From: Nitrosomonadales bacterium
GTDB taxonomy: Bacteria > Pseudomonadota > Gammaproteobacteria > Burkholderiales > Gallionellaceae
Direction of reading: 5' to 3'
NCBI GenBank assembly: GCA_025408405.1
Contig: JANYJE010000023.1
Location: 1-64,000, forward strand
DNA: 64,000 bases
Part shown: positions 29,589-39,129 of the stretch, in pieces
Layout: each line of letters begins with the position of its first letter
How positions within the stretch are numbered: position 1 is the stretch's first letter
Made by a program: the position numbers and the translations under genes
The notes under the pieces: generated by a model
Seen by the model: only the letters and a program-made list of their open reading frames with translations
What the model was told of the DNA's origin: nothing
The model's database searches: none

Positions 29589-30752
29589 TTAAAGCCCCGC
29601 GTCAGCGCGCAGAGCGGCTGCCTTGTCGGTGACTTCCCAAGTAAAACCCGGCTCTTCGCGGCCGAAGTGGCCGTAAGCTGCGGTATTCTGGTAGACCGGA
29701 CGCAACAGGTCGAGCATTTGCACGATGCCTTTGGGACGCAGGTCGAAATGCTTCTTCACCAGCTCGGCAATCTTCTCATCAGAAACTTTCCCGGTGCCGT
29801 AGGTGGTTACCCACACGCTGGTAGGCTCGGCCACGCCGATGGCGTAGGAAATCTGGATCAGACACCTGCTGGCAAGTCCTGCGGCCACAATGTTCTTCGC
29901 CACATAGCGGCCGGCGTAGGCAGCGGAACGGTCCACCTTGGAAGGGTCCTTGCCGGAGAAGGCGCCGCCGCCGTGCGGTGCTGCACCGCCATAGGTGTCC
30001 ACGATGATCTTGCGTCCGGTAAGGCCGCAGTCGCCTTGCGGACCACCGATAACGAAGCGTCCGGTCGGGTTGACCAGGAATTTGATGTTGCCCTTGATCA
30101 GTTCTTTCGGCAGTACCGGCTTGATGATTTCTTCAATCGCGGCTTCGCGGATCGCCTCCAGTGTCATTTCCGGCGCGTGCTGGGTGGACAGCACCACGGT
30201 GTCGATGGAGTGCGCCTTGCCATCAACATATTTGATGGTGACCTGTGATTTTGCATCAGGACGCAGCCAGTTCAGACGGCCATCCTTGCGCAGTTGCGAC
30301 TGGCGCTCGACGATGCGGTGTGCCAGATAAATCGGCAGCGGCATCAGCGTGTCGGTTTCGTCGCAGGCGTAGCCGAACATCAGACCCTGGTCGCCGGCAC
30401 CCTGACTCATATCATCGTCGTAAGCCTTGTTCACGCCCTGGGCGATGTCCGGGCTCTGCTTGTCATAGGCGACCAGCACAGCACAACCCTTGTAGTCGAT
30501 GCCGTATTCGGTATTGTCGTAGCCGATGCGCTTGATGGTGTCGCGCGCCACCTGGATGTAATCGACATTGGCGCTGGTAGTGATTTCGCCAGCGAGCACG
30601 ACCAGGCCGGTATTGCACAGCGTTTCGGCGGCAATGCGCGAATGCTTGTCCTGCGCTAGAATGGCGTCCACGATGGCATCGGAAATCTGATCCGCTACCT
30701 TGTCCGGATGACCTTCAGATACTGACTCAGAGGTAAAAAAGTATTCGCTCAT
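29589..30752 (-). CDS. metK: S-adenosylmethionine synthetase
   Basis: Makes SAM from methionine and ATP. The 387-residue protein starts [20 protein letters not shown] and has the catalytic SEGHPDK, the ATP motif [12 protein letters not shown], and the P-loop-like [16 protein letters not shown]. Starts at 30761 (GTG) and 30752 (ATG) are in frame; the ATG fits the family. It is first in the SAM-cycle cluster. A TATAAT box lies upstream at 30797-30792. Confidence 0.97.
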   Translation of the reverse strand: MSEYFFTSESVSEGHPDKVADQISDAIVDAILAQDKHSRIAAETLCNTGLVVLAGEITTSANVDYIQVARDTIKRIGYDNTEYGIDYKGCAVLVAYDKQSPDIAQGVNKAYDDDMSQGAGDQGLMFGYACDETDTLMPLPIYLAHRIVERQSQLRKDGRLNWLRPDAKSQVTIKYVDGKAHSIDTVVLSTQHAPEMTLEAIREAAIEEIIKPVLPKELIKGNIKFLVNPTGRFVIGGPQGDCGLTGRKIIVDTYGGAAPHGGGAFSGKDPSKVDRSAAYAGRYVAKNIVAAGLASRCLIQISYAIGVAEPTSVWVTTYGTGKVSDEKIAELVKKHFDLRPKGIVQMLDLLRPVYQNTAAYGHFGREEPGFTWEVTDKAAALRADAGL

Positions 30753-30791
30753 GCCGCTCACCTAATTTTAGTTAACTCGAAAAAGTCGCGC

Positions 30792-30797
30792 ATTATA
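30792..30797 (-). promoter_or_regulatory. Candidate -10 box for metK
   Basis: The minus strand reads TATAAT about 40 bases upstream of the metK ATG, in the short divergent gap with the acyltransferase gene. No good -35 is visible at the usual distance, so this is a weak prediction. Confidence 0.35.
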
Positions 30798-30820
30798 ACA
30801 AAAACCTTTAGTAATAACCT

Positions 30821-31717
30821 ATGAGCTCATCTTTTGTCGTTTTGCTATTTGATTTAATGGCACATTTGCCCCTGAGCGTATTGCATCGTCTGGGGACGTT
30901 GTTGGGCTGGGCCACCTATCTGGGGTCGGGCAGCTATGCCGAGCGCCTGCGCGAGAATCTGGTTCATGTATATAAAGGCGTACCCGAGGAGGAATTCCAC
31001 AACTTGCTCAAGGTCAGCGTGGCGGAGGCGGGCAGAAGTATTGCTGAATTACCCTGGGTGTGGCGCCGCCCTGTGCCCGAGGTTTTGACCAAGGTGCGTC
31101 AATGTTATGGACTGGAACACCTGGAGGCAGCACGCAAGCACGGCAAGGGTCTGATTTTTCTGACGCCGCATATGGGATGTTTTGAAATCATCGCCCTGTA
31201 CCTCGCCGCGCAAATGCCCATGACCATCATGTATCGGCCGTCCAAACTGGCATGGCTGGACCGGGTCATGCGCGAAGGCAGGCAGCGCGGGCAAATGACC
31301 CTGGCGCGCACCGATATTGGTGGGGTCCGTGCCATGTACAAGACGCTTAAACGTGGCGAGAGCATAGGTCTGCTGCCGGATCAAGTGCCCGGCAATGGCG
31401 AGGGTGAATGGGCAGAATTTTTCGGGCGGCAGGCCTACACCATGACACTGGTGGGGCGGCTGATGGAGTCCAGCGGTGCAGCGGTGGTGATGACTTATGC
31501 AGAGCGCCTGCCGCATGGAGAGGGTTACGACCTGCACTTCGAACCGCTGGAATTCGTTCCTGGCATTTCGGTGGCGCGACAAATCAACGCGGCGGTGGAG
31601 AAGGCGGTACGCACCAGCCCGGCGCAATACCTGTGGAGCTACAACAGGTACAAGGTGCCGGTCGGCATTGCACCGCCGGCGGCTCAAGCCGAAGCGCAAA
31701 AAGGCGATGGCGCATGA
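30821..31717 (+). CDS. Lysophospholipid acyltransferase family protein (LpxL/HtrB-like), first copy
   Basis: A 298-residue inner-membrane acyltransferase of the lipid A late-acylation family (HtrB/LpxL/LpxM). It has an N-terminal hydrophobic segment, the catalytic HX4E motif in FLTPHMGCFEI, the LLPDQVPGNGEGEWAEFFGR block and the SPAQYLWSYNRYK C-terminal motif. It probably adds a secondary acyl chain to Kdo2-lipid IVA. A second paralogue starts within its stop codon (ATGA overlap), so both are translated together. Confidence 0.9.
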   Translation: MSSSFVVLLFDLMAHLPLSVLHRLGTLLGWATYLGSGSYAERLRENLVHVYKGVPEEEFHNLLKVSVAEAGRSIAELPWVWRRPVPEVLTKVRQCYGLEHLEAARKHGKGLIFLTPHMGCFEIIALYLAAQMPMTIMYRPSKLAWLDRVMREGRQRGQMTLARTDIGGVRAMYKTLKRGESIGLLPDQVPGNGEGEWAEFFGRQAYTMTLVGRLMESSGAAVVMTYAERLPHGEGYDLHFEPLEFVPGISVARQINAAVEKAVRTSPAQYLWSYNRYKVPVGIAPPAAQAEAQKGDGA

Positions 31718-32586
31718 TGGTGCGTTGTGGAGTTTTCCTGTTGTGGCTGCTGCATTTCCTGCCCTTCCGCATGCTGGCCTGGGTGGGTAATGCGCTGGGC
31801 ATGCTGCTTTACCTGCTGGCAAAGGAGCGCCGCAACGTGGCCAGCATCAACCTGCGCCTGTGTTTTCCAGACATGAGCGAGGTAGCGCGCGCACGGCTGG
31901 TGCGCCGGAACTTTCGTGCCTTTGCCCGCAGCATACTGGAGCGCAGCATATTGTGGTGGTCCAGCCCCGCACGGCTGGACAAGCTGGTACGCGTTGCCGG
32001 GCTGGAGCATCTGGAGCAGGCACAGGGCCAGCCCCTGATTTTGCTCACGGCCCATTTTGTGGCGCTCGATGTGGGCGGCTCTTGGCTGGCGCGACATACC
32101 GATGTGGTTACCGTCTATTCATTGCAGAAGAACGCTTATATGCAGGATTTGTTGTTGCGCATGCGCAAGCGTTTCGGCCAGCCCATACTTTATTCGCGGC
32201 AAGACGGGCTGCGCCCGGTGATCAAGGCGGTGCGCGACGGGCATCCGTTTTTTTATTTCACCGACCAGGATCAGACGGTCAAAGATGGCGTGTTCGCTCC
32301 CTTCTTTGGCGTGCAGGCGGCCACTCTGACCACGTTGCCGCGCATTGCGGAAATGACCAAAGCCAGGGTGGTGCCGTGCATTACCAGTGTGCTGCCGGAT
32401 TACCAGGGGTATGAGGTACGCTTTTATCCAGCATGGGAAAATTATCCCAGCGGCGATTTGCTGGCAGACGCACGCCGCGTGAACGAATTTATCGAGCAGC
32501 GCGTGCTGGAAATGCCGGAGCAGTATTTCTGGTTGCATAAACGCTTCAAGACGCGCCCCGAGGGCGAGGAGAGCTTCTACGAATGA
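31714..32586 (+). CDS. Lysophospholipid acyltransferase family protein (LpxL/LpxM-like), second copy
   Basis: A 290-residue paralogue of the preceding gene, with the catalytic HX4D motif in [33 protein letters not shown] and the C-terminal [17 protein letters not shown] pair of late acyltransferases usually gives hexa-acylated lipid A. Codons ATG-ATG at 31714/31717 leave a one-codon start ambiguity. The 3' end overlaps ubiD by four bases (ATGA), so three genes are in one tight operon. Confidence 0.9.
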   Translation: MMVRCGVFLLWLLHFLPFRMLAWVGNALGMLLYLLAKERRNVASINLRLCFPDMSEVARARLVRRNFRAFARSILERSILWWSSPARLDKLVRVAGLEHLEQAQGQPLILLTAHFVALDVGGSWLARHTDVVTVYSLQKNAYMQDLLLRMRKRFGQPILYSRQDGLRPVIKAVRDGHPFFYFTDQDQTVKDGVFAPFFGVQAATLTTLPRIAEMTKARVVPCITSVLPDYQGYEVRFYPAWENYPSGDLLADARRVNEFIEQRVLEMPEQYFWLHKRFKTRPEGEESFYE

Positions 32587-34046
32587 AATATCGTGACCTG
32601 CGTGACTTCATCGAGCAACTGGAAAAACTGGGCGAGCTGAAGCGCATCACCGTGCCGGTTTCAACACACCTGGAAATGACCGAAATTTGCGACCGCGTGC
32701 TGCGTGCGCAAGGGCCTGCCATCCTGTTTGAAAACGTGACCGGGCACAGCATGCCGGTATTGGCTAATCTGTTTGGCACACCGCGCCGCGTGGCACTGGG
32801 CATGAGCGAGGAGAGCACGCAGGCGTTGCGCGAAGTGGGCAAGCTACTGGCCTATCTGAAAGAGCCGGAACCACCCAAGGGTTTGAAAGATGCCTGGGAA
32901 AAATGGCCGGTGCTGAAACAGGTGCTCAACATGTCGCCCAGGATTGTATCGAGTGCTCCGTGTCAGGAAGTGGTGTGGGAGGATGCACAGGTTGATTTGG
33001 CACGCCTGCCTGTGCAGCACTGCTGGCCGGGTGACGTGGCACCGCTGATCACTTGGGGGCTGGTGGTCACACGCGGCCCCAACAAGATACGCCAGAACCT
33101 GGGCATTTACCGCCAACAGGTCATTGCGCCCAACAAGGTCATCATGCGCTGGCTGGCACATCGCGGCGGCGCGCTGGATTACCAGGACTGGTGCAAGATG
33201 CACCCGGGTGAGCCGTTTCCATTGGCTGTGGTGATCGGTGCCGATCCTGCAACCATACTGGGGGCGGTCACGCCGGTGCCGGATTCATTGTCGGAATATC
33301 AATTCGCGGGGTTGTTACGCGGTGCCAAGACCGAGCTGGTGAAATGTCTAGGCTCCGATTTGCAGGTGCCAGCCAGTGCCGAGATTGTGCTGGAAGGCGT
33401 GATACATCCCGGCGAAACCGCGCTGGAAGGGCCGTACGGCGACCATACCGGCTATTACAACGAGCAGGAAACCTTCCCGGTATTCACCATCGAACGCATC
33501 ACCATGCGCTCTAACCCGATCTATCACTCCACCTACACCGGCAAGCCGCCTGATGAGCCGGCGATGCTGGGCCTGGCATTAAATGAAGTGTTCGTGCCGC
33601 TGCTGCAAAAACAGTTTCCCGAGATCGTGGATTTTTATCTGCCGCCGGAAGGCTGTTCTTACCGCATGGCGCTGGTATCCATCAAGAAACAATATCCGGG
33701 GCACTCCAAGCGCGTGATGTTCGGCATCTGGTCATTCCTGCGCCAGTTCATGTACACCAAGTTCATTATCGTGGTGGATGATGATATCGACGTGCGCGAT
33801 TGGAAAGAAGTGATCTGGGCCATCACTACCCGCGTCGATCCCGCGCGTGACACCCTGCTGGTCGAAAATACTCCGATCGACTATCTGGATTTCGCCAGTC
33901 CGGTATCCGGCCTGGGCAGCAAGATGGGGCTGGATGCAACCAACAAGTGGGTGGGTGAAACGCAGCGCGAATGGGGTGCGACGATCGCGATGGATGCTGC
34001 AGTGAAAGCAAAGGTTGATGCGATGTGGGGCGAGTTGGGGTTGTAA
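32583..34046 (+). CDS. ubiD: 4-Hydroxy-3-polyprenylbenzoate decarboxylase UbiD
   Basis: Prenylated-FMN decarboxylase of ubiquinone synthesis. The 487-residue protein starts [20 protein letters not shown] and has the prFMN/metal-binding region [26 protein letters not shown], the catalytic-loop Glu region [13 protein letters not shown], and [16 protein letters not shown] near the C-terminus. Length is normal. The required UbiX flavin prenyltransferase is not in the window. Confidence 0.95.
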   Translation: MKYRDLRDFIEQLEKLGELKRITVPVSTHLEMTEICDRVLRAQGPAILFENVTGHSMPVLANLFGTPRRVALGMSEESTQALREVGKLLAYLKEPEPPKGLKDAWEKWPVLKQVLNMSPRIVSSAPCQEVVWEDAQVDLARLPVQHCWPGDVAPLITWGLVVTRGPNKIRQNLGIYRQQVIAPNKVIMRWLAHRGGALDYQDWCKMHPGEPFPLAVVIGADPATILGAVTPVPDSLSEYQFAGLLRGAKTELVKCLGSDLQVPASAEIVLEGVIHPGETALEGPYGDHTGYYNEQETFPVFTIERITMRSNPIYHSTYTGKPPDEPAMLGLALNEVFVPLLQKQFPEIVDFYLPPEGCSYRMALVSIKKQYPGHSKRVMFGIWSFLRQFMYTKFIIVVDDDIDVRDWKEVIWAITTRVDPARDTLLVENTPIDYLDFASPVSGLGSKMGLDATNKWVGETQREWGATIAMDAAVKAKVDAMWGELGL

Positions 34047-34072
34047 TGTTGCCGGGCGCTGTGCAATAAAAA

Positions 34073-34090
34073 AGCCGGGCTAGCCCGGCT
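34073..34090. terminator. Palindromic hairpin between ubiD and the convergent barrel gene
   Basis: The perfect 18-base palindrome AGCCGGGCTAGCCCGGCT is preceded by a run of A residues on the plus strand, i.e. a T tract on the minus strand, so it best serves the minus-strand gene at 34111 and may also stop ubiD. Almost the same hairpin recurs at 34842-34855. Confidence 0.7.
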
Positions 34091-34110
34091 CCAGTTGGCA
34101 TCAAGTTGCC

Positions 34111-34617
34111 CTAGAACTTGAGTACACCACCAATGTATATCATGCTCGCACTTGTTGTGTTGATTGTCGAATCGCCGATAGGGTAAATATCAACACCTGC
34201 ACGAAGAGAAAATTCCTGAGTTACATTGTATTGACCAGCGAATCCAAGTGTTAAGCCAGTGTTAGAGAAAGACGTTGCACCTCCAAGAATCCAGCCCGGC
34301 TGAGGTGTGGCGCCAATTGATGTGCTTGCGATCCCCAATTTTCCAATCAGATCAAATTTATCACTCAGTGGTAATACGCCAACGCCATTTACACCAAAAG
34401 ATGAGCCGGTGTATTTTCTGCTGACGGTATCAAAACCTCCCAAGCTCGCCAATTCGATTTCCACGGCAAAGTTTTGGTGGAATTGGTAGCCGCCAAAAAT
34501 ATCCCAACCAAGTTGGGCATTATTAATGACGTTGGAATAGCCATAAGTTGTCGGGCCCATCTTGGCACCAACATAATAGTTCTCGGCCATAGCCGGCATA
34601 ACAAAAGCAGATAACAA
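34111..34617 (-). CDS. Small outer-membrane beta-barrel protein with a frame-shifted start
   Basis: The 168 visible residues form an eight-strand-type barrel (FDLIGKLGIASTSIG, YNVTQEFSLRAGVDIYP, ending YIGGVLKF). The open frame has only a TTG start at 34617 and half a signal peptide. Upstream, AAAGGAGTGGCAGAATAA precedes an ATG at 34640 followed by six As, which reads MKKFS-stop. With seven As the same DNA would read MKKILLVALLSAFVMPAMA, a complete signal peptide joined to the barrel. The adjacent paralogue at 35375 does have seven As. So this is a one-base deletion, a sequencing error, or slippage at the A tract. Confidence 0.8.
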   Translation of the reverse strand: MLSAFVMPAMAENYYVGAKMGPTTYGYSNVINNAQLGWDIFGGYQFHQNFAVEIELASLGGFDTVSRKYTGSSFGVNGVGVLPLSDKFDLIGKLGIASTSIGATPQPGWILGGATSFSNTGLTLGFAGQYNVTQEFSLRAGVDIYPIGDSTINTTSASMIYIGGVLKF

Positions 34618-34841
34618 TGCAACTAAGAGAATTTTTTCATTTATTCTGCCACTCCTTTAATGGTTTAGCTGCCAAAGTTCGGAGCGTGATTTTATGGGAC
34701 GGGTGTGAGGAGGGCAAGCAGGAAAATGGCTTAAATTATGGCCTGGATATTTTCTCTTGTTGACGCTGAAATGTTTGCCTGCGTCAGGACTCCGTTAGCT
34801 CCAGGTGATCACTAGCGGCAATTTCCGCAGGCACAAAAAAA

Positions 34842-34860
34842 CCGGGCTAGCCCGGCTTTT
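34842..34860. terminator. Bidirectional hairpin terminator after the second barrel gene
   Basis: Stem CCGGGCT / AGCCCGG (34842-34855) has six As on its left side and TTTT on its right, so it can terminate in both directions. It lies 18 bases after the stop of the minus-strand barrel gene at 34878 and shares its core with the hairpin at 34073. Confidence 0.75.
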
Positions 34861-34877
34861 CAGGGTGAAGCAATCAA

Positions 34878-35375
34878 TCAGAACTTCAAGATTGCGCCGA
34901 TATACAGGTTGTTGGTATAAGTGTTGTTGAAGTCCAGGCCCAAGCGTGCGCTTATGCTCGGGTTGAAGTCATACTGCGCGCCACCGCCAAATCCCAAACC
35001 AATATCGCTGGAAGAATAATTAAAACCGGCAAAGCTCGAACTTACGGAAGTTCTGACTACGCCCACTTTACCGAACACTGAAAGTCCGGATGCGTCTTTC
35101 AGATTCAGCGGGAATGTTCCCACACCAAACACGCCGAAGCTGGAGGCATTGGCATAATTGCCGCAATTGACAAAGCCGCAGCCACTGTAGCTGGAGCGGC
35201 TGTTGAAGCTGGTGTAATCCGCCTCTACGGAAATCATCTTGTCAATCTGGTAGCCGCCCAAAATGGTGAGGCCGTCACCCACTTGTGCGCCAGCGTAGAA
35301 AGGCGTGTTGGCAGCATGGGCGGGTGCAGCCAAGGCGGCAGATAGCAACAGTACAGCAGCAATAATTTTTTTCAT
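34878..35375 (-). CDS. Small outer-membrane beta-barrel protein
   Basis: A 165-residue protein with signal peptide MKKIIAAVLLLSAALAAPAHA and a barrel of about eight strands ending in LYIGAILKF, the aromatic C-terminus needed for BAM assembly. A short loop holds SGCGFVNCGN, whose two cysteines may form a disulfide. It resembles the protein at 34111 in its last strand, so the two are probably old tandem duplicates. Function is unknown. Confidence 0.85.
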   Translation of the reverse strand: MKKIIAAVLLLSAALAAPAHAANTPFYAGAQVGDGLTILGGYQIDKMISVEADYTSFNSRSSYSGCGFVNCGNYANASSFGVFGVGTFPLNLKDASGLSVFGKVGVVRTSVSSSFAGFNYSSSDIGLGFGGGAQYDFNPSISARLGLDFNNTYTNNLYIGAILKF

Positions 35376-35552
35376 GTTATTTCCTTGATAAAAAACCGGG
35401 GGCCCGGGAAGCTTGGGAGAGAATGGTTTAAGATTCCTGACAGCGGCGCATCTTAATCAATAATCCGCTGCTGGGCAAGCCGGCAAAATTGCATGAATTT
35501 CAATGTTGGCATTGGGAAAATCTTACGCTGGGCTGTTCAAAAAACAGGGCGC

Positions 35553-37100
35553 TCAATAGCGTTGTTCTATCCATTCAATCAGTGCATCCTGAGCATGCTG
35601 CCCTGCTGCTGCGTTGGGGTGGTTGATGAAAAATACCAGGATCCATTGCTTGCCGCTACGTGATTGAACATAGCCGGCAATCGCCTTCACGCCTTCCAGC
35701 GAGCCGGTCTTGAGATGGGCATGACTGGTAACCGGGCAATTATCCAGGCGTTTTTTCAGGGTGCCATCCACGCCGACGATGGGCAGCGATGCTTCAATTT
35801 CCGCAGAGAGCGGGCTGTGCTGTGCGCTTTGCAGCAGCAAGGACATGTTGAGCGGGCTGATGCGCTCCTTGCGCGAGAGACCTGCACCGTTTTCAAGCGT
35901 CAGTTCGGGAAAATCCAGACCCTTGTGGGACAGCCAGTTGTGCACGGCAAGTTCACTGCGCGTAATGCTGGCAGGGGCAGTGCTGTGCGGCATCAACACC
36001 TCTTCCAGGCTGCCGGATGGCGGCGACTCGGAGTGAGTGAAAGTCGCAGCGATTTGTTCTGCGTTGTTCTGTGCCGCAGCGTCCGCTTGCGGGATGTCCT
36101 GGGGGATGTCCTTGGCCGGAGCCAGGGTTCCGTTGTTGCCCCCCAGGCTGAGAAACAGCTGGCGTGCCATGACGTTGTTGCTGAATTTGTTGATGTCGCG
36201 GATGATTTCTGAGAGCGGCTGCGAGTAATGCGTGGATAGCAGAGTGGCGCTTGCGGGTATGGTGCCATCACGCATGCCGCCGCGCAGTGTGCCCCCCACT
36301 TCTTGCCACAGCGCGCGAAATACGGCGTCGAAATAGCGCCCGTGCGGCAACAGGCTGATGGGCTTGTCGTGCTCGCCGCAGTTGGCTGGATAGCTGCCGA
36401 GCACTTGTATGGTGTTGCCGTTTAACTGCACGTGCACATTGTCATCCCAGCTGGCGCAATTGCGATGGCCTGTCACGGCCAACCGGTTATCCAGTGTGTA
36501 GCTCGCCAGCTCGGGCTCGGTGACTACATTGATCTTGCTGTCTGCAGGTATGAAGCGCAGGCGGATGGCATTGAAATTCAACAGCAGTGCATCCGGGCCG
36601 ACGTTGTATGCGCGCCCCGGGTCGTTATCAAAAGCAGCTGTATCAATTTCCGGCACCTCAAATGCACTGCGATCCAGCACTACATCGCCGGCGATCTCGC
36701 GCAAGCCACGGTTGCGCAATTCATGCAGCCACATCCACAGCTGTTCCACCGTTATTTTCGGGTCGCCGTAGCCCTTGATCGTCAGATTGCCACTCAGCAC
36801 GCCATTTTCCAGTTTGCCATCCAGCCAGGCTTCAGTTTTCCAGCTATAGGCCGGCCCGAGCAACTCCAGTGCTGCGTAGGTGGTGAGCAGCTTCATGGTC
36901 GAGGCGGGGTTCATGGGGTGGCTGCCATTGACCTGAATCAGCGGAGAGTCCGCATTCATTTCTCGCACCACCACGCCAACACTAGTGGCGGGAATGTGTG
37001 CCTGGCGCAGCGCTTCAACTACTGGCTGTGGCAGATCTGCGGCGCACGCGGCGGGAACCGTGGTTAGTGCGAGAAGCAGGCAAGGGTAAATAAATTTCAT
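35553..37100 (-). CDS. dacB: D-alanyl-D-alanine carboxypeptidase/endopeptidase (PBP4, DacB)
   Basis: Periplasmic class C penicillin-binding protein that trims peptidoglycan cross-links. The 515-residue precursor has a signal peptide (cleavage near AACA-AD), the SxxK motif S67-TMK, the SxN motif in INKFSNNVMARQ and the KTG motif in HLKTGSLEGVKAIAGYV. The domain inserted between SxxK and SxN fits the PBP4 family. A Gln/Asn/Ala-rich stretch (about residues 330-350) is an unusual insertion before the final lobe. bioA ends 9 bases upstream of its start on the same strand. Confidence 0.93.
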   Translation of the reverse strand: MKFIYPCLLLALTTVPAACAADLPQPVVEALRQAHIPATSVGVVVREMNADSPLIQVNGSHPMNPASTMKLLTTYAALELLGPAYSWKTEAWLDGKLENGVLSGNLTIKGYGDPKITVEQLWMWLHELRNRGLREIAGDVVLDRSAFEVPEIDTAAFDNDPGRAYNVGPDALLLNFNAIRLRFIPADSKINVVTEPELASYTLDNRLAVTGHRNCASWDDNVHVQLNGNTIQVLGSYPANCGEHDKPISLLPHGRYFDAVFRALWQEVGGTLRGGMRDGTIPASATLLSTHYSQPLSEIIRDINKFSNNVMARQLFLSLGGNNGTLAPAKDIPQDIPQADAAAQNNAEQIAATFTHSESPPSGSLEEVLMPHSTAPASITRSELAVHNWLSHKGLDFPELTLENGAGLSRKERISPLNMSLLLQSAQHSPLSAEIEASLPIVGVDGTLKKRLDNCPVTSHAHLKTGSLEGVKAIAGYVQSRSGKQWILVFFINHPNAAAGQHAQDALIEWIEQRY

Positions 37101-37109
37101 GGAGTCGCT

Positions 37110-38426
37110 TCAGCTGAGTTGTTCAATTACCAATAGCGTGCGCGCAAGCAGCAGATCCATTTCTGCTTCGCTGATGACATAGGGCGGCATAAAGTACACC
37201 GTGTTGCCCATGGGGCGCAGCAGAATTTCGTGTTGCAGCGCGAGCGAAAAGCAGCGCTGGGCAAAATCGGCGTGCGGACTGTCCACCTCGAAGGCCCAGA
37301 TCATGCCGCTGTTGCGGAAGTGTTTGACCTTGGGGTGGTCGCGCAAGGGGGCGGCAATGTGATTGAAATAATCAGCCTTGCCGCGATTAACTCGCAGCAC
37401 GTCGTCTTCGGCGAAAATGTCCAGGGTGGCGAGCGCGGCGCGGCAGGCGAGCGGGTTGCCGGTGTAGGAGTGCGAATGCAAAAAGCCGCGTGCCACGTCA
37501 TCGGCATAAAACGCCTGGTAAATTATGTCGTGCGTCATCACCACAGACAACGGCAGATAGCCGCCGGTAATGCCCTTGGACAGCAGCAGGAAATCCGGTG
37601 AGATGGCCGCCTGTTCGCAGGCGAACAGCGTGCCGGTGCGGCCCATGCCCACCGCAATTTCGTCCGCGATCAGATGCACGTGGTAATGATTGCACAGCGC
37701 GCGCGCGCGACTTAAATAAGCCGGGTGATACATCGCCATGCCCGCTGCACCCTGCACCAGCGGCTCGATGATAAAGGCGGCGATGTGCTGATGATGTTGC
37801 TGCAAATGCGCTTCAAGCTCCGTGGCGCAGCGCAGCGCGTAATGTGCCGCGCTTTCTCCCTGCGCGGCATCGCGCCAATCAGGACTGGGCAGCGTGGCAT
37901 TGTGTTTGATCAGGGCGCCGTAAGCGTCTTTGAACAGCGCCACATCGGTTACGCTAAGCGCGCCCAGGGTTTCGCCGTGGTAGCTGTTTTGCAGGCTGAT
38001 GAAATCTGTTTTGTCCGGCTGGCCGCTATTGCGCCAGAAGTGTGCGCTCATTTTCAGTGCGATCTCGGTGGCGGAAGCGCCGTCGGAAGCATAGAAACAG
38101 TGCCCCAACCCGGCCGGCGCCAGCTGCGCCAGACGTTCCGATAGCTGCACCACCGGCTCATGGGTAAAGCCCGCCAGCATCACGTGCTCGAGTTTGCCGA
38201 GCTGATCTATCAATGCCGCGTTGATGCGCGGGTTGCAATGCCCGAACAGGTTGACCCACCAGGAACTTACCGCATCCAGGAAGCGCCCGCCCTCCTGGTC
38301 GTACAGCCACACCCCGTTGCCGTGCGCAATCGGCACCAGCGGCAGGATCTCATGGCGTTTCATCTGGGTGCAGGGATGCCACACGGCAGCGCGTGAACGG
38401 GAGAGCAGATCGGCGTTGTTAGGCAT
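37110..38426 (-). CDS. bioA: Adenosylmethionine-8-amino-7-oxononanoate aminotransferase
   Basis: PLP enzyme of biotin synthesis that uses SAM as amino donor to make 7,8-diaminopelargonate. The 438-residue protein starts with RAAVWHPCTQMKRHE, has SSWWVNLFGH, YASDGASATEIALKM, HLIADEIAVGMGRTG and the PLP-lysine in LLLSKGITGGYLPLS. Length is normal. It is immediately upstream of dacB; other bio genes are not in the window. Confidence 0.96.
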   Translation of the reverse strand: MPNNADLLSRSRAAVWHPCTQMKRHEILPLVPIAHGNGVWLYDQEGGRFLDAVSSWWVNLFGHCNPRINAALIDQLGKLEHVMLAGFTHEPVVQLSERLAQLAPAGLGHCFYASDGASATEIALKMSAHFWRNSGQPDKTDFISLQNSYHGETLGALSVTDVALFKDAYGALIKHNATLPSPDWRDAAQGESAAHYALRCATELEAHLQQHHQHIAAFIIEPLVQGAAGMAMYHPAYLSRARALCNHYHVHLIADEIAVGMGRTGTLFACEQAAISPDFLLLSKGITGGYLPLSVVMTHDIIYQAFYADDVARGFLHSHSYTGNPLACRAALATLDIFAEDDVLRVNRGKADYFNHIAAPLRDHPKVKHFRNSGMIWAFEVDSPHADFAQRCFSLALQHEILLRPMGNTVYFMPPYVISEAEMDLLLARTLLVIEQLS

Positions 38427-38634
38427 GTTCGAGGGCGAGTTTCACCCGGGCATTATAAATTAAGTGACTTGGCGCTCTGGGGAGATTTTGATCTTGTGTG
38501 AGTGCGTTTCCCCGCTGGGAATTGCGAATAGTTAATATTGCCGGAAACGTATCCGAGTGAAACACTCTTCTTTTTGCTAGGATGGCGGCCTCATGTGTGT
38601 GCTGAGATCAATAATAATTGGAGAAGATGAAGTG

Positions 38635-38871
38635 ATGACTAAAGCCGTATGTACTCAAAAGAGCCCCTATAAAGTTGAGCTGGAAGCGGGTGACTATTAC
38701 TGGTGTGCCTGTGGTCAATCCAAGAAGCAGCCGTTCTGCGATGGCTCTCATGCCGATACGGCTATAGCGCCGGTCAAGTTTACCGTGGAGCAAAAAGAAA
38801 CGAAGTATCTGTGTGGCTGTAGGGCTGCACAAGGCTCTCCATTCTGTGACGGCTCCCATAACAAGCTGTGA
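38635..38871 (+). CDS. Double CDGSH iron-sulfur protein
   Basis: The ATG at 38635 gives 78 residues with two CDGSH motifs, each C-x-C-x2-S/A-x3-P-x-C-D-G-S-H: CACGQSKKQPFCDGSH and CGCRAAQGSPFCDGSH. Each binds a 2Fe-2S cluster through three Cys and one His, as in bacterial MitoNEET-like proteins. In the second motif the residue before the spacer is Ala rather than Ser. An upstream in-frame ATG at 38593 lacks support; GGAGAAGATGAAGTG before 38635 is a good ribosome site. Physiological role is unknown. Confidence 0.88.
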   Translation: MTKAVCTQKSPYKVELEAGDYYWCACGQSKKQPFCDGSHADTAIAPVKFTVEQKETKYLCGCRAAQGSPFCDGSHNKL

Positions 38872-39028
38872 TGCAATGTCCCCGGCCTGCCTGGGACATT
38901 GTTTTGGCTGATCCGGCGTTATGACGGATCGCAAGTATGGTGGCTCAGTGAAGTCAATCAAGCCGGCAATCTTTAAAGTTGGACATTCGCTTCAAATCCC
39001 TGCATTACAAATAAATTTCCTCTAAGCA

Positions 39029-39056
39029 CTTGAAATAAGTGCATCCCGCCCCTATT
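39029..39056 (+). promoter_or_regulatory. Sigma-32-type heat-shock promoter of groESL
   Basis: CTTGAAA (39029-39035) is a full -35 match to the heat-shock sigma factor consensus. After 13 bases comes CCCCTATT (39049-39056), close to the -10 consensus CCCCATNT. It lies directly upstream of the CIRCE element, so groESL would be under both positive (sigma-32) and negative (HrcA) control. Confidence 0.75.
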
Positions 39057-39057
39057 A

Positions 39058-39084
39058 TTAGCACTCGCCGGCATGGAGTGCCAA
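39058..39084. promoter_or_regulatory. CIRCE operator (HrcA-binding site)
   Basis: TTAGCACTC - nine bases - GAGTGCCAA. This matches the CIRCE consensus TTAGCACTC-N9-GAGTGCTAA at 17 of 18 positions. It is 46 bases upstream of the groES ATG, where HrcA binding would block transcription when GroEL is in excess. Confidence 0.95.
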
Positions 39085-39129
39085 GAGCCGCGCCGAATTT
39101 TTTAACTATTTGTTTTAGGAGAATCAAGC

